DNA of 64,000 nucleotides, from NCBI GenBank assembly GCA_002314685.1, contig DCHB01000080.1, positions 1-64,000 on the forward strand, in the 5' to 3' direction. A program made the translations under genes and the position numbers. Of this stretch, positions 1 through 8,683 are shown in pieces. The stretch comes from Clostridiales bacterium UBA1763. Lineage in GTDB: Bacteria; Bacillota; Clostridia; Oscillospirales; Oscillospiraceae. The notes below the pieces were generated by a model. That model was not told the origin of the DNA. It saw only the letters and a list, made by a program, of their open reading frames with translations, and made no database searches. Each line of letters begins with the position of its first letter. The first letter of the stretch is position 1.

Positions 1-690
1 GATGAGATAGATAAGATTGCCCGCAAGAGTGAGAACACCTCAATAACCCGCGACGTCTCGGGCGAGGGTGTTCAGCAGGCACTGCTCAAGCTTCTTGAGG
101 GCACAGTTGCAAACGTTCCCCCTCAGGGCGGCAGAAAGCACCCGCATCAGGAGTTTATAAAGGTTGATACAACCAATATACTGTTTATCTGCGGCGGCGC
201 GTTTGACGGTCTTGATAAGATTATCGAAAAGCGTACTGACAAAAAAAGCATGGGCTTCGGCGCGGATATTAAGAGCGCCAACTCGAGCGATGTAGGCGAG
301 GTGCTTGCACAGGCACAGCAGCACGACCTGCTCAAGTTCGGCATAATTCCAGAGCTTATCGGAAGACTGCCCGTTATCGCTCCGCTTACTTCACTCAAGC
401 GCGAGGATTTGGTGAGAATTCTTACCGAGCCTAAGAATGCTATGACAAAGCAGTATAAGGCACTTATGAGCTATGACAATGTCGAGCTTGAATATGACGG
501 TGCCGCACTCGAGGCTATTGCCGACAAGGCTATTGAGATGAAGATAGGTGCACGCGGTCTGCGCAGTGTTATGGAAAACATTATGACCGATATAATGTAT
601 AGCGCACCGTCCGACGGAGATATCGAAAAAATCGTAATTACCGCGGATTGCGTAAACAACAATACTGCACCCGATATTATTCGCAAGTAA
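1..690 (+). CDS. clpX: ATP-dependent Clp protease ATP-binding subunit ClpX, C-terminal part
   Basis: The reading frame is open from the first base, so the gene begins upstream of the window. The visible part starts in the Walker B region ([12 protein letters not shown]) and continues through the pore and ClpP-contact region ([12 protein letters not shown]), the sensor-2 region (GARGLRS) and the C-terminal small AAA+ domain. ClpX unfolds tagged proteins and feeds them to ClpP in the cytoplasm. The loop that is usually IGF reads MGF here. It is followed by lon, so two proteolysis genes sit together. Identity rests on close similarity over about 230 residues; the zinc-binding N-domain is outside the window. 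Confidence 0.96.
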   Translation, partial: DEIDKIARKSENTSITRDVSGEGVQQALLKLLEGTVANVPPQGGRKHPHQEFIKVDTTNILFICGGAFDGLDKIIEKRTDKKSMGFGADIKSANSSDVGEVLAQAQQHDLLKFGIIPELIGRLPVIAPLTSLKREDLVRILTEPKNAMTKQYKALMSYDNVELEYDGAALEAIADKAIEMKIGARGLRSVMENIMTDIMYSAPSDGDIEKIVITADCVNNNTAPDIIRK

Positions 691-698
691 TTTTTATA

Positions 699-726
699 TA
701 CAAGACGGGATGCCTCCCGTCTTGTA
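699..726 (+). other. 12-bp hairpin between clpX and lon
   Basis: A perfect 12-bp inverted repeat (699-710 and 715-726) with a 4-nt loop lies just after the clpX stop. It is followed by TTCCCCC rather than a T-run, so it is not a classical intrinsic terminator. It may stabilise the clpX 3' end or weaken read-through into lon. Confidence 0.6.
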
Positions 727-750
727 TTCCCCCTTGGAAAGAGGTCATTT

Positions 751-3153
751 ATGAGTAATTTAACTGTAAAAAATACCCGTGCATTGCCCGTTTTGGCACT
801 GCGCGGTCTTAACATATTTCCGGGGATGCTCTTAAATTTCGATGTTGAGCGTCCTATGTCCATTGCCGCACTCAATGCCGCAATGAATGTTGACCAGGAA
901 ATCTTTCTTGTAACGCAGAGAGATATTTCCGTTGACCTTCCGCAGGAGAAGGATTTGTATAAAATCGGCACGGTCTGCCGCATCCGTCAAATGGTTAGAC
1001 AGCCCGGCTCAAAGCTGTGCAAGGTTATGGTCGAGGGTCTGAACAAGGGCAAAATTGACAGCCTTTTAAGCATATCACCGTATTTTATCGGCGAAATTGA
1101 GCTTACGCCCGATAAGGCTGAGCGCGTTGATGAGGCGAAAAAGGACGCACTTATGCGCACTGCCGTCGGTATGTTTGACGACTATGTTCAGCTTGCGGGC
1201 AATATGCCTCCCGAAATGGTGCTCAATATTGTCATATGCCGCGACCCGACCTTTGTTGCTGATTATATTGCCCATAATATCAGAATTGATTACAGGGACA
1301 AGCAGGAGCTTTTAGAGGAGCTTCATCCCGCAAAGCGTCTTGAAAAGCTTATTAAGACACTCGGACACGAGCTTGATGTTATGACCATTGAGCAGGAGCT
1401 CAACGACGCAACTAATGAACAGCTGAACCGCAATCAGCGTGACTACTATCTTCGCGAGCAGATGAAAATAATTCAGCAGGAGCTCGGCGAGGATGACAGC
1501 TACGACGATATAGGCGAGTACAGAAGAAAAATCCGCGAGCTCAAGCTCAATAACGAGATAGAAGAGAAGCTTCTCAAGGAGGTTTCACACCTTGCAAAAC
1601 AGCCCTTCGGCTCAACGGAGGCGACTGTAATCCGCGGCTATCTTGACACCTGCCTGGAGCTTCCGTGGAATAAAAAAACCGAGGAAATAAACGATATAGA
1701 GCTTGCACGAAGGATGCTCGATGAGGACCATTTCGGACTTGAAAAGGTCAAGGAGCGCGTTATAGAATTCCTCGCGGTGCGACAGCTCACACCCGAACTT
1801 AACGGAAGCCTTCTTTGCCTTGTAGGTCCCCCGGGAACAGGCAAGACGAGCATTGCAATGAGCATTGCAAGAGCAACAAACCGCAAGCTCGTGCGCATTT
1901 CGCTCGGCGGTGTTCACGATGAGGCGGAAATCCGCGGACACAGAAAGACCTATGTAGGCTCAATGCCCGGCAGAATTATAGGTGGCATAAAGCAGGCAAA
2001 AAGCTCCAATCCCGTAATGGTGCTCGACGAGGTCGATAAGCTTGGCTCAGATTACAGGGGAGACCCCTCCGCCGCACTGCTTGAGGCACTCGACCCCGAG
2101 CAGAATAAGACCTTCAGGGACAATTTCCTTGAGGTGCCCTACGACCTTTCGGACGTTTTCTTTATCACAACTGCCAATACAACAGATACCATTCCCAAGG
2201 CACTGCTTGACAGAATGGAGATTATCGAGCTTTCAAGCTATACTGACGAAGAAAAGCTTGCAATTTCAAAGAATTATCTTCTTCCCAAGCAGCGAAAAAA
2301 GCACGGACTTAAGGCATCACAGCTTAAAATCAGCGACGATGCAATCCGCGAGATAGTGAGCCTCTATACCCGCGAATCGGGTGTCAGAGGGCTTGAAAGG
2401 CAGATAGGCACAGTTTGCCGCAAAACTGCCGTAGCCATTGCAAACGGTGAGAGAAAAAGCCTCAATCTCAGGTCGGGCGCACTAAAGCCCTATCTCGGCG
2501 CACCGAAGTTTAAGCCCGAGCATTTGCGTGCAAAAGACGAGGTCGGACTCGTAAGAGGACTTGCATGGACCTCCGTCGGCGGCGAGGTGCTCGATGTTGA
2601 GGTATGCGTGCTTGACGGCAGCGGAAAGCTTGAGCTAACGGGCAATCTCGGCGATGTTATGAAGGAATCCTGCCACGCGGCGGTAAGCTTTATAAGAAGC
2701 CGTGCAAATAAGCTCGGAATTGATGAGCAGTTTTATAAAACCAAGGATATCCACATCCATTTCCCCGAGGGTGCCGTGCCTAAGGACGGACCTTCAGCGG
2801 GCGTAACCGTATGCACTGCCATTGCCTCCGCACTGACTGAAAGACCCGTAAGACGCGATATCGCCATGACGGGCGAGATAAGCTTAAGAGGCAGAGTACT
2901 TGCAATCGGCGGATTAAAGGAAAAGACAATGGCGGCACTTCGCAGTGGTGTAAATACCGTTATTGTTCCCTCCGACAACGAAGCCGATTTGGACGAAATT
3001 GACCCGACAGTAAAGGCGGCGCTTAACTTTGTGCTTGCCGATAATGTTGATAAGGTGCTTGAAGTTGCACTTTTGCCGAAGGATGAGGCTGTAATGGGCG
3101 AGGTCATCATGCCCGTAAAAACAAAAAATCAGCACTCGGAAATCAGACAGTAG
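751..3153 (+). CDS. lon: ATP-dependent protease Lon
   Basis: This 800-residue protein has the LonA layout: an N-terminal LAN substrate domain, a coiled-coil helical region, an AAA+ domain with Walker A GPPGTGKTS near residues 359-367 and Walker B VLDEVDKLG, and a C-terminal S16 protease domain. The catalytic dyad is visible as Ser682 in PKDGPSAG and Lys725 in GGLKEK, with the same 43-residue spacing as in E. coli Lon. It degrades damaged and regulatory proteins in the cytoplasm. The ATG is preceded by GGAAAGAGG. Its stop lies 6 nt before engB, suggesting co-transcription. Confidence 0.97.
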   Translation: MSNLTVKNTRALPVLALRGLNIFPGMLLNFDVERPMSIAALNAAMNVDQEIFLVTQRDISVDLPQEKDLYKIGTVCRIRQMVRQPGSKLCKVMVEGLNKGKIDSLLSISPYFIGEIELTPDKAERVDEAKKDALMRTAVGMFDDYVQLAGNMPPEMVLNIVICRDPTFVADYIAHNIRIDYRDKQELLEELHPAKRLEKLIKTLGHELDVMTIEQELNDATNEQLNRNQRDYYLREQMKIIQQELGEDDSYDDIGEYRRKIRELKLNNEIEEKLLKEVSHLAKQPFGSTEATVIRGYLDTCLELPWNKKTEEINDIELARRMLDEDHFGLEKVKERVIEFLAVRQLTPELNGSLLCLVGPPGTGKTSIAMSIARATNRKLVRISLGGVHDEAEIRGHRKTYVGSMPGRIIGGIKQAKSSNPVMVLDEVDKLGSDYRGDPSAALLEALDPEQNKTFRDNFLEVPYDLSDVFFITTANTTDTIPKALLDRMEIIELSSYTDEEKLAISKNYLLPKQRKKHGLKASQLKISDDAIREIVSLYTRESGVRGLERQIGTVCRKTAVAIANGERKSLNLRSGALKPYLGAPKFKPEHLRAKDEVGLVRGLAWTSVGGEVLDVEVCVLDGSGKLELTGNLGDVMKESCHAAVSFIRSRANKLGIDEQFYKTKDIHIHFPEGAVPKDGPSAGVTVCTAIASALTERPVRRDIAMTGEISLRGRVLAIGGLKEKTMAALRSGVNTVIVPSDNEADLDEIDPTVKAALNFVLADNVDKVLEVALLPKDEAVMGEVIMPVKTKNQHSEIRQ

Positions 3154-3159
3154 GTTAAT

Positions 3160-3750
3160 ATGAACACACTCAATGTAAACAAGGCTGAGTTTATTAAATC
3201 AGCCGCAAATCCCTCGGGCTTTATAAGAAGCGAGCTTCCGAATATAGTCTTCTCGGGCAAAAGCAATGTAGGCAAGTCGTCTGTAATAAACAGACTGCTA
3301 AACCGCAAAAACTTTGCACGAGTCGGTCAGTCGCCCGGAAAAACTATACATGTAAACTATTTTCTCATTGACGGCAAGGCGTATTTTGTTGACCTGCCGG
3401 GCTATGGCTATGCAAAGGTTTCGCAATCCGAGCGAGAACGCTGGGGCAAGCTTATGGAGCAGTTTTTTGCAACTGAGGGGCTTATAAATCTCGGCGTAAT
3501 GATTGTTGACTCGCGACACAAGCCCACAGCGGACGATGTGACAATGGCACAGTGGTTTAAGAGCAGCGATTGCCCCTTGGTGGTGGTTGCCAACAAGTGT
3601 GATAAGCTCAAAAAGAGTGAGATTGAGCCGAATATGGCACTAATCCGTCAGACACTTGAGCTACCCGACGAGGTTATGCTCATTCCTTTCTCAGCAGAAA
3701 AGGGAAACGGCAAGGAAGCTCTTTTTACGGAGATATTAAAATATGTCTGA
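3160..3750 (+). CDS. engB: Ribosome biogenesis GTPase EngB/YsxC
   Basis: A 196-residue TRAFAC GTPase of the EngB/YihA/YsxC family, involved in assembly of the large ribosomal subunit. The G motifs are clear: G1 GKSNVGKSS, G3 DLPGYG and G4 NKCD. The lon-engB neighbourhood is the standard Firmicutes arrangement (lonA-ysxC in B. subtilis). It lies 6 nt after lon and its end overlaps the next gene by 8 nt, so the three are probably one transcript. Length matches the family. Confidence 0.95.
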   Translation: MNTLNVNKAEFIKSAANPSGFIRSELPNIVFSGKSNVGKSSVINRLLNRKNFARVGQSPGKTIHVNYFLIDGKAYFVDLPGYGYAKVSQSERERWGKLMEQFFATEGLINLGVMIVDSRHKPTADDVTMAQWFKSSDCPLVVVANKCDKLKKSEIEPNMALIRQTLELPDEVMLIPFSAEKGNGKEALFTEILKYV

Positions 3751-4447
3751 TACTGCAAATTCTTTGATTGAGGTGCTCGGAAATCTCGATTGGAGCGTGC
3801 TTGTAAACCTCGCGATGTCCGTTGTTCCCGCGCTAATATGTATAACCTTGCACGAATTAAGTCACGGCTATGTGGCGTATAAGCTTGGCGACAGTACGGC
3901 AAAGCAGATGGGGAGACTCACGCTCAACCCGATCAAGCATATTGACCTTTTAGGTCTTATAATGATGGTCGCGTTTAAGTTCGGCTGGGCAAAGCCCGTG
4001 CCCGTCAATATGTTCAGATTCAAAAATCCAAAGCGCGACATGGCAATTACCGCCCTCGCGGGACCTGTGTCAAATCTTATTATCTGCTGTGTTTTTTTGC
4101 TCATTTACGGTGCTGTTTATGTGCCGCTTCTTACGGCAGGGACAGATTTTGCACAGACGGTACTGAATTCCGTTTACCTCACTGCATATTTAAGTCTCGC
4201 GCTCGCAATTTTCAACATAATCCCCATACCTCCGCTTGACGGCTCGAAAATTCTGTTTTCTGCAATGAGCTATGAAAAATATCTCAAGCTGATGAGATAT
4301 GAAAAGTACGGAATGCTCGTGCTTTTACTCCTTGTTGCAACAGATTTTTTGGGCAATCCGCTTTACACTGCAACACAATATTTGTTTGATAAATTATTTG
4401 TTTTTGCCACTTGGGGCTTTGACCTCACTCAGGCGATAGTCGGTTAA
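3743..4447 (+). CDS. Site-2 protease family (M50) membrane metalloprotease
   Basis: This 234-residue polytopic membrane protein carries the M50 zinc motif HELSH in an early membrane segment and the second active-site motif IPPLDGSKIL in a later one. It resembles the short rhomboid-like S2P proteins (YwhC type) without a PDZ domain. The predicted role is cleavage of membrane-embedded substrates; the substrate is unknown. It starts inside the end of engB and stops 1 nt before scpA, so it is translationally linked to both. Family assignment is firm, function is inferred. Confidence 0.88.
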   Translation: MSDTANSLIEVLGNLDWSVLVNLAMSVVPALICITLHELSHGYVAYKLGDSTAKQMGRLTLNPIKHIDLLGLIMMVAFKFGWAKPVPVNMFRFKNPKRDMAITALAGPVSNLIICCVFLLIYGAVYVPLLTAGTDFAQTVLNSVYLTAYLSLALAIFNIIPIPPLDGSKILFSAMSYEKYLKLMRYEKYGMLVLLLLVATDFLGNPLYTATQYLFDKLFVFATWGFDLTQAIVG

Positions 4448-4448
4448 T

Positions 4449-5231
4449 ATGGAAAATCCTACTTTTTATCTTGAAGGCATAGTCAAGGATAAAAACGAGC
4501 TTCAGGACTTTTCGGGTCCGCTTAGTCTTATCCTCATGCTCCTGTCTAAAAACAAAATAGAGATACGAGACATCAAAATTTCCGAAATCCTCGACCAGTA
4601 TCTTGAATATCTTGCCGAGATGGAACGCATGGACCTCGAGATTGCAAGTGAGTTTGTCCAAATGGCATCGCATCTGCTTTACATCAAAACACGCACACTG
4701 CTTGCGGGCGATGAAGAGGTCAGCGAGCTTGAAGAGCTCATGAGCTCACTTGAACAGTTAAAATGCAGAGACATATACAATGCCGTTCAAAAGGTTGTGC
4801 CCGAGCTTAAAAGAGCCTCGGAAACGGGACTTTTGTACTATGCAAAGCGCCCCGAGCCTCTGCCTAAGGTGAATAGAGAATACGAATACTCACATGAGCC
4901 TGCCGACCTGTTTAAGGCACTGTATGCCGTCGCAACGAGAGGCGGTAAGCCCGTTGAGCCCGAGTTTGCGCGCACAATCGCACCCGCGCGTATAGTCTAT
5001 GAGGTACGCACAAAAAGTCGCGAGCTCATATCCGCGCTTCAAACAGCACCCGCAAAGCTGAACGATTTGTACGCTAATTGCGAAAGCCGTTCGGAGATTG
5101 TCGCGACATTTATTTCACTGCTCGAGCTTTGCAGTATGGGAAGCATTGAAATAAGCGGCGAGGACGGAGATTATCTGCTGACCTTTGTCGGCGGCAACAT
5201 CGACGAAATACTTGAGAGAATAGTTGAGTAA
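4449..5231 (+). CDS. scpA: Segregation and condensation protein A
   Basis: A 260-residue ScpA kleisin. The N-terminal part (FSGPLSLILMLLSKNKIEIRDIKISEI) is the family signature for the segment that binds the SMC head, and the C-terminal winged-helix region follows. With ScpB and SMC it forms the condensin that organises and segregates the chromosome. The ATG is 1 nt after the previous stop, and scpB follows 6 nt later, the usual operon order. Confidence 0.95.
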   Translation: MENPTFYLEGIVKDKNELQDFSGPLSLILMLLSKNKIEIRDIKISEILDQYLEYLAEMERMDLEIASEFVQMASHLLYIKTRTLLAGDEEVSELEELMSSLEQLKCRDIYNAVQKVVPELKRASETGLLYYAKRPEPLPKVNREYEYSHEPADLFKALYAVATRGGKPVEPEFARTIAPARIVYEVRTKSRELISALQTAPAKLNDLYANCESRSEIVATFISLLELCSMGSIEISGEDGDYLLTFVGGNIDEILERIVE

Positions 5232-5237
5232 AAAATT

Positions 5238-5840
5238 ATGGAAAGTATGAATATAAAATCGGCAATCGAGGCTATACTATTTGCAGCGGGTGAGCCTGTA
5301 CCTGCGGCAAGAATTTCGCTCATACTCGGCGTAAGCGAGGATGAGGTATATTCAGCCGCAAAGGAGCTTTCCGACGAATACAGCTTCAACCTGCGCGGAA
5401 TAAGACTGCTTAAGCTTGATAAAAGCCTTCAGCTTTGTTCGTCCCCCGAATTTGCCTCGGAAATCAATAAAACCTTGGAGCACAGAAAGCCGCCTATGCT
5501 TTCTCAGCCTGCGCTCGAAACTCTTGCTGTTGTGGCGTATTTTCAGCCCGTAACAAGAGCGTATGTCGATCAGGTCAGAGGCGTTGACAGCTCATATACC
5601 GTCAGTGTTTTGCTCGACAAGGGACTGATCGAAAGATGCGGCAAGCTCGATGTTCCCGGCAGACCGTCTCTGCTCAGAACAACGGACGTGTTTTTGCGTA
5701 CAATGGGAGTCAGCGAGCTGTCAGAGCTTCCCGAGCTGCCCGACATTACGGCAAGCGACGGAGCAAAAAAGCTCGAGGATGCAATAGAAAAGCTCAATAC
5801 GGTGGGCGACAATCAGCTCAGTATCGAGGAAATACGATAA
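5238..5840 (+). CDS. scpB: Segregation and condensation protein B
   Basis: This 200-residue protein has the ScpB start (SAIEAILFAAGEPV), two winged-helix domains, and the conserved ETLAVVAYFQPVTRAYVDQVRGVDS stretch around residues 94-118. ScpB dimers bind the ScpA linker and regulate the SMC complex. It directly follows scpA. Length and motifs match the family with no anomalies. Confidence 0.95.
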   Translation: MESMNIKSAIEAILFAAGEPVPAARISLILGVSEDEVYSAAKELSDEYSFNLRGIRLLKLDKSLQLCSSPEFASEINKTLEHRKPPMLSQPALETLAVVAYFQPVTRAYVDQVRGVDSSYTVSVLLDKGLIERCGKLDVPGRPSLLRTTDVFLRTMGVSELSELPELPDITASDGAKKLEDAIEKLNTVGDNQLSIEEIR

Positions 5841-5855
5841 ACTCAGGTGGTGCAA

Positions 5856-6317
5856 TTGAAAGCAATTATTATTCTGCTTGCAATTGCACTGCTTTTTTTA
5901 GCTAAAATCAAAATTTCCGTTATTTACGATGAAAAGTTTTCCGCAGTTGTGGGCATAATGGGGATAGAAAAGCAAATAAAGCATAAAGCCGATAAGGGTA
6001 GAAAGCCTAATCTTCGATTTGCGCTTGAAGCAATAAAGCTCGTGCGGCACTATGCGGAAATTGAAAAGCTCGATATTGAATTTCTGTCGGCAGACAGTGA
6101 TCCCTTTGACGTATTCAAAAAATACGAGCTTTTTAATATAGTGCTGTCAGCACTGAAAATAGATAACTCTGCCGTGAATTTGGATTATAATGCGGATAAG
6201 GATAAAATAAAATTTAAGCTGATAATTTCAATAAGACTTTGGCATACGGCTTATATAACAGCAGTTTTGGCAAAGCAAAGGAGGGGACAAAAACGGAAGC
6301 TAAGCTCAGCGACATAA
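5856..6317 (+). CDS. DUF2953-like membrane-anchored protein
   Basis: About 150 residues with one hydrophobic N-terminal segment (AIIILLAIALLFLAKIKISVIYDE) followed by a mixed charged domain. The position between scpB and a ytfJ-like gene and the general look fit the DUF2953 family, a spore-associated neighbour of ytfJ in Firmicutes. It is shorter than the usual 200 or more residues. A GTG at 5847 is in frame, but AGGTGG at 5845-5850 is correctly spaced for the TTG at 5856, so I chose that start. The stop overlaps an ATG of the next gene by one base. The function is not known. Confidence 0.6.
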   Translation: MKAIIILLAIALLFLAKIKISVIYDEKFSAVVGIMGIEKQIKHKADKGRKPNLRFALEAIKLVRHYAEIEKLDIEFLSADSDPFDVFKKYELFNIVLSALKIDNSAVNLDYNADKDKIKFKLIISIRLWHTAYITAVLAKQRRGQKRKLSSAT

Positions 6318-6646
6318 TGGCAAATGCCATGGGAAATATAAAACAGCTTGTCGAGGTAAATAATATTATAGGCACACCGATTTCGACACCCGACGGTTTA
6401 ACACTCGTACCTGTTACTAAGGTAAGCTTCGGCTTCGGCGGGGCAGGCGGCAAGCTTCAAAACAGCAAGGAAGAGCTAAGCGGCGGCAGTGCAGGCGGCG
6501 TTAAAATCGAGCCTATCGGATTTCTTGCCGTGAATGAGGGCAATGTCAGAATGGTAAATGTACTCCCGCCCGCAAAAAATAGCGTTGACCGAATACTCGA
6601 CCTCGTGCCGCAGGTGATAGAAAAGATAGAACAGATTAAAAACTGA
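6239..6646 (+). CDS. ytfJ: YtfJ-like sporulation protein
   Basis: The product contains the YtfJ signature: LSDIMANAMGNIKQLVEVN, then GTPISTPDG and a glycine-rich VSFGFGGAGGK. In Bacillus, ytfJ is a forespore gene; the biochemical role is unknown. The start is uncertain. The TTG given here has no Shine-Dalgarno sequence. AAAGGAGGGG at 6277-6286 is ideally placed for an ACG at 6293. The ATG at 6317 overlaps the previous stop (TAATG) but would remove residues that match the family. I list the longest frame with a permitted start codon. Confidence 0.8.
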   Translation: MAYGLYNSSFGKAKEGTKTEAKLSDIMANAMGNIKQLVEVNNIIGTPISTPDGLTLVPVTKVSFGFGGAGGKLQNSKEELSGGSAGGVKIEPIGFLAVNEGNVRMVNVLPPAKNSVDRILDLVPQVIEKIEQIKN

Positions 6647-6659
6647 AAAGAATGTTAAT

Positions 6660-6693
6660 AATAAGCACTACCTTGGTAAAGGCGGTGCTTATT
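6660..6693 (+). promoter_or_regulatory. Hairpin covering the dacF-like gene's start region
   Basis: AATAAGCAC (6660-6668) pairs with GTGCTTATT (6685-6693) around a 16-nt loop. The right arm runs into the TTG start codon at 6693, and the weak Shine-Dalgarno AAAGGCGG lies in the loop and right arm. Folding would hide the start of the next gene in read-through RNA. There is no long T-run. Confidence 0.45.
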
Positions 6694-7820
6694 TGAATAA
6701 ATACTGCAAAAGCTTGATATGTATAGCACTTGTAATGTCGTTTTTGTGTGCGAGTGCGTATACCGATTTTGAGGATAATATTTCGGCGGAGTGTGCAATA
6801 CTGTACTGTGCAGATACCGATGAGGTGCTGTATAGGAAAAACGCCGATAAAAAAATGCTCATTGCAAGCGTCACGAAAATTATGACGGCTATCGTTGCGA
6901 TTGAAAACGGCGAGCTTGATATGCAAATCTCGCTCAAGCCCGAATGGTGTGCCGTTGAGGGCTCAAGTATGTATCTTGATTATACGAAGCAATACACGCT
7001 AAGAGAGCTTTTGACGGGAATGATGCTCGTCTCGGGCAATGATGCCGCAACTGCGATAGCCTGCTATATGCGGGGCGATGAGAGGTCGTTCGCCGCTATG
7101 ATGAACGAAAAGGCGGCAGAGCTTAATATGACAAACAGCTCATTTCGTAATCCTCACGGACTTGATGATGACGAGCACTATTCAACGGCAAGGGATTTGG
7201 CGATACTGACCGATTACTGCATGGATAATGAAGATTTCAGGGAGATTGTATCGAGCTATAGTGCAACAATAGGCAAGAATACCTATTATAATCACAATAA
7301 ATTGCTCGTAAATTATGAGGGCTGTATAGGTGTTAAAACAGGCTACACACTCGCCGCGGGCAGAACGCTTGTAAGCTGTGCGGAGAGAAACGGAATGAGG
7401 CTAATATGCGTAACATTAAACGCGCCCGATGATTGGTCAGACCACACAAAGCTTCTTGACCATGGCTTTGAAAATTACCGATTAACCGCGTTTACAAAGC
7501 AAAATTTCAAGCTCAGCTTACCCGTAATATCGGCGGCATCGCCGTACACAGAGGCGGCAGTGAAAAATGATTTACTCCTTCTGAGCGATAAAAACAGCAG
7601 GGTAGATGTTAAGCTCGAGGTGCCGCAGATACTGTTTGCGGGCGGTGTAAAGGGCGAAAAGGTCGGAGATATTAAGCTATATGTTGACGGAAAGCTTGCG
7701 GCAAAGGAAAATCTGGTTTATACTGAAAGCGTACCGACAGATAATTCGGTGTATCTGACCTTCACTCAAAGGCTCAGGAGGCTTTTTGACGAAGCTTCAA
7801 AGCCGATATATATTGAATAG
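6693..7820 (+). CDS. dacF: D-alanyl-D-alanine carboxypeptidase (DacF/S11 family)
   Basis: A 375-residue penicillin-binding protein of peptidase family S11. It has an N-terminal signal sequence (ICIALVMSFLCASAY), the active-site tetrad SVTK, the second motif SGN and the third motif KTG. A C-terminal PBP5-like beta domain follows (KLSLPVISAAS onwards). It trims the terminal D-alanine from peptidoglycan stem peptides outside the membrane. The neighbouring ytfJ-like gene suggests the sporulation-linked DacF or DacB subtype, but the exact paralogue cannot be decided here. The start is TTG with a weak Shine-Dalgarno sequence partly inside a hairpin. Confidence 0.88.
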   Translation: MNKYCKSLICIALVMSFLCASAYTDFEDNISAECAILYCADTDEVLYRKNADKKMLIASVTKIMTAIVAIENGELDMQISLKPEWCAVEGSSMYLDYTKQYTLRELLTGMMLVSGNDAATAIACYMRGDERSFAAMMNEKAAELNMTNSSFRNPHGLDDDEHYSTARDLAILTDYCMDNEDFREIVSSYSATIGKNTYYNHNKLLVNYEGCIGVKTGYTLAAGRTLVSCAERNGMRLICVTLNAPDDWSDHTKLLDHGFENYRLTAFTKQNFKLSLPVISAASPYTEAAVKNDLLLLSDKNSRVDVKLEVPQILFAGGVKGEKVGDIKLYVDGKLAAKENLVYTESVPTDNSVYLTFTQRLRRLFDEASKPIYIE

Positions 7821-7827
7821 GATTAGT

Positions 7828-8538
7828 ATGAAAGAAAGATTACAGAAGCTTATAGCCTCGTCGGGCATTGCATCACGCCGTGCCGCCGAGGAAATGATAA
7901 GGTCGGGCAGAGTAACGGTAAACGGTGCTGCTGCAAGGCTCGGTGACAGTGCGGATATTGATAACGACACTGTCTGCGTTGACGGCTTTCAGATAAGCCG
8001 TCGTGAGGAGAAAGCATACATAATGCTAAATAAGCCGAAGGGCTATGTTACCACCATGAGCGACGAAAAGGGCAGACGCTGTGTCAGTGAGCTTGTGAAG
8101 GATGTCGGCGTGAGAGTATATCCCGTCGGCAGGCTCGATATGTACTCCGAGGGGCTGCTTATTTTGACAAACGACGGTGAGCTTGCAAACAGACTTTTGC
8201 ACCCGAAAAACGAAATTGAAAAGACATATCGCGCATTTATTTCGGGTAAGTGCAGTGATGAAGCTGTAAATATTCTTCGCAGTGAGCTCGTTATAGACGG
8301 ATATAAAATTAAGCCTGCACGGGTAAAAATAATAAGCCGCGATGTTACGGGTGCCGAGCTTGAAATTGTTATCCACGAGGGCAGAAACAGACAGATAAGA
8401 AAGATGTGCGAGTATGCTGAAATTAAGCTCACGGGACTGAAGCGAGTGTCGGAGGGAAGCCTCGATTTAGGTGAGCTCAAAGCAGGTAAATGGCGCAGAC
8501 TGAATGATGAAGAATTGCAGGAGCTCGGCGTAAAATAA
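7828..8538 (+). CDS. rluB: 23S rRNA pseudouridine synthase RluB family
   Basis: A 236-residue RsuA/RluB/E/F-type pseudouridine synthase. Residues 1-45 form an S4 RNA-binding domain (ERLQKLIASSGIASRRAAEEMI). The catalytic Asp is in GRLDMYSEGLLILTNDG, and GRNRQIRKMC is the family C-terminal signature. In B. subtilis RluB modifies 23S rRNA. I chose the ATG at 7828, just after the previous stop; a longer in-frame start would lie inside dacF. A strong terminator follows, ending this transcription unit. Confidence 0.92.
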   Translation: MKERLQKLIASSGIASRRAAEEMIRSGRVTVNGAAARLGDSADIDNDTVCVDGFQISRREEKAYIMLNKPKGYVTTMSDEKGRRCVSELVKDVGVRVYPVGRLDMYSEGLLILTNDGELANRLLHPKNEIEKTYRAFISGKCSDEAVNILRSELVIDGYKIKPARVKIISRDVTGAELEIVIHEGRNRQIRKMCEYAEIKLTGLKRVSEGSLDLGELKAGKWRRLNDEELQELGVK

Positions 8539-8567
8539 ATGTTTGTTTGTTGAATAACTAAATATTT

Positions 8568-8611
8568 TTGCCCTAAACTGCGAAATTTTGCAAGTTTAGG
8601 GCAATTTAATT
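8568..8611 (+). terminator. Intrinsic terminator after rluB
   Basis: A perfect 12-bp stem (8568-8579 with 8593-8604) is followed by TTTAATT. A second smaller hairpin (8614-8620 with 8625-8631) and a T-run come right after it. Confidence 0.85.
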
Positions 8612-8622
8612 GCAAAATGCTA

Positions 8623-8651
8623 TTGCATTTTTTGATAAGAAAAAGTAAAAT
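8623..8651 (+). promoter_or_regulatory. SigA-type promoter for the rpiR-like gene
   Basis: TTGCAT (8623-8628) and TAAAAT (8646-8651) are separated by exactly 17 nt. The predicted start near 8658 leaves a short leader with GGAG before the GTG at 8684. Confidence 0.6.
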
Positions 8652-8683
8652 TAAAGCTATGTTTTATAATGGAGATGATTGTT

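Noticed and set aside
8043..8615. 190-codon minus-strand frame over rluB
   Set aside because: It is antisense to conserved rluB motifs and covers the rluB terminator; no protein-like features.
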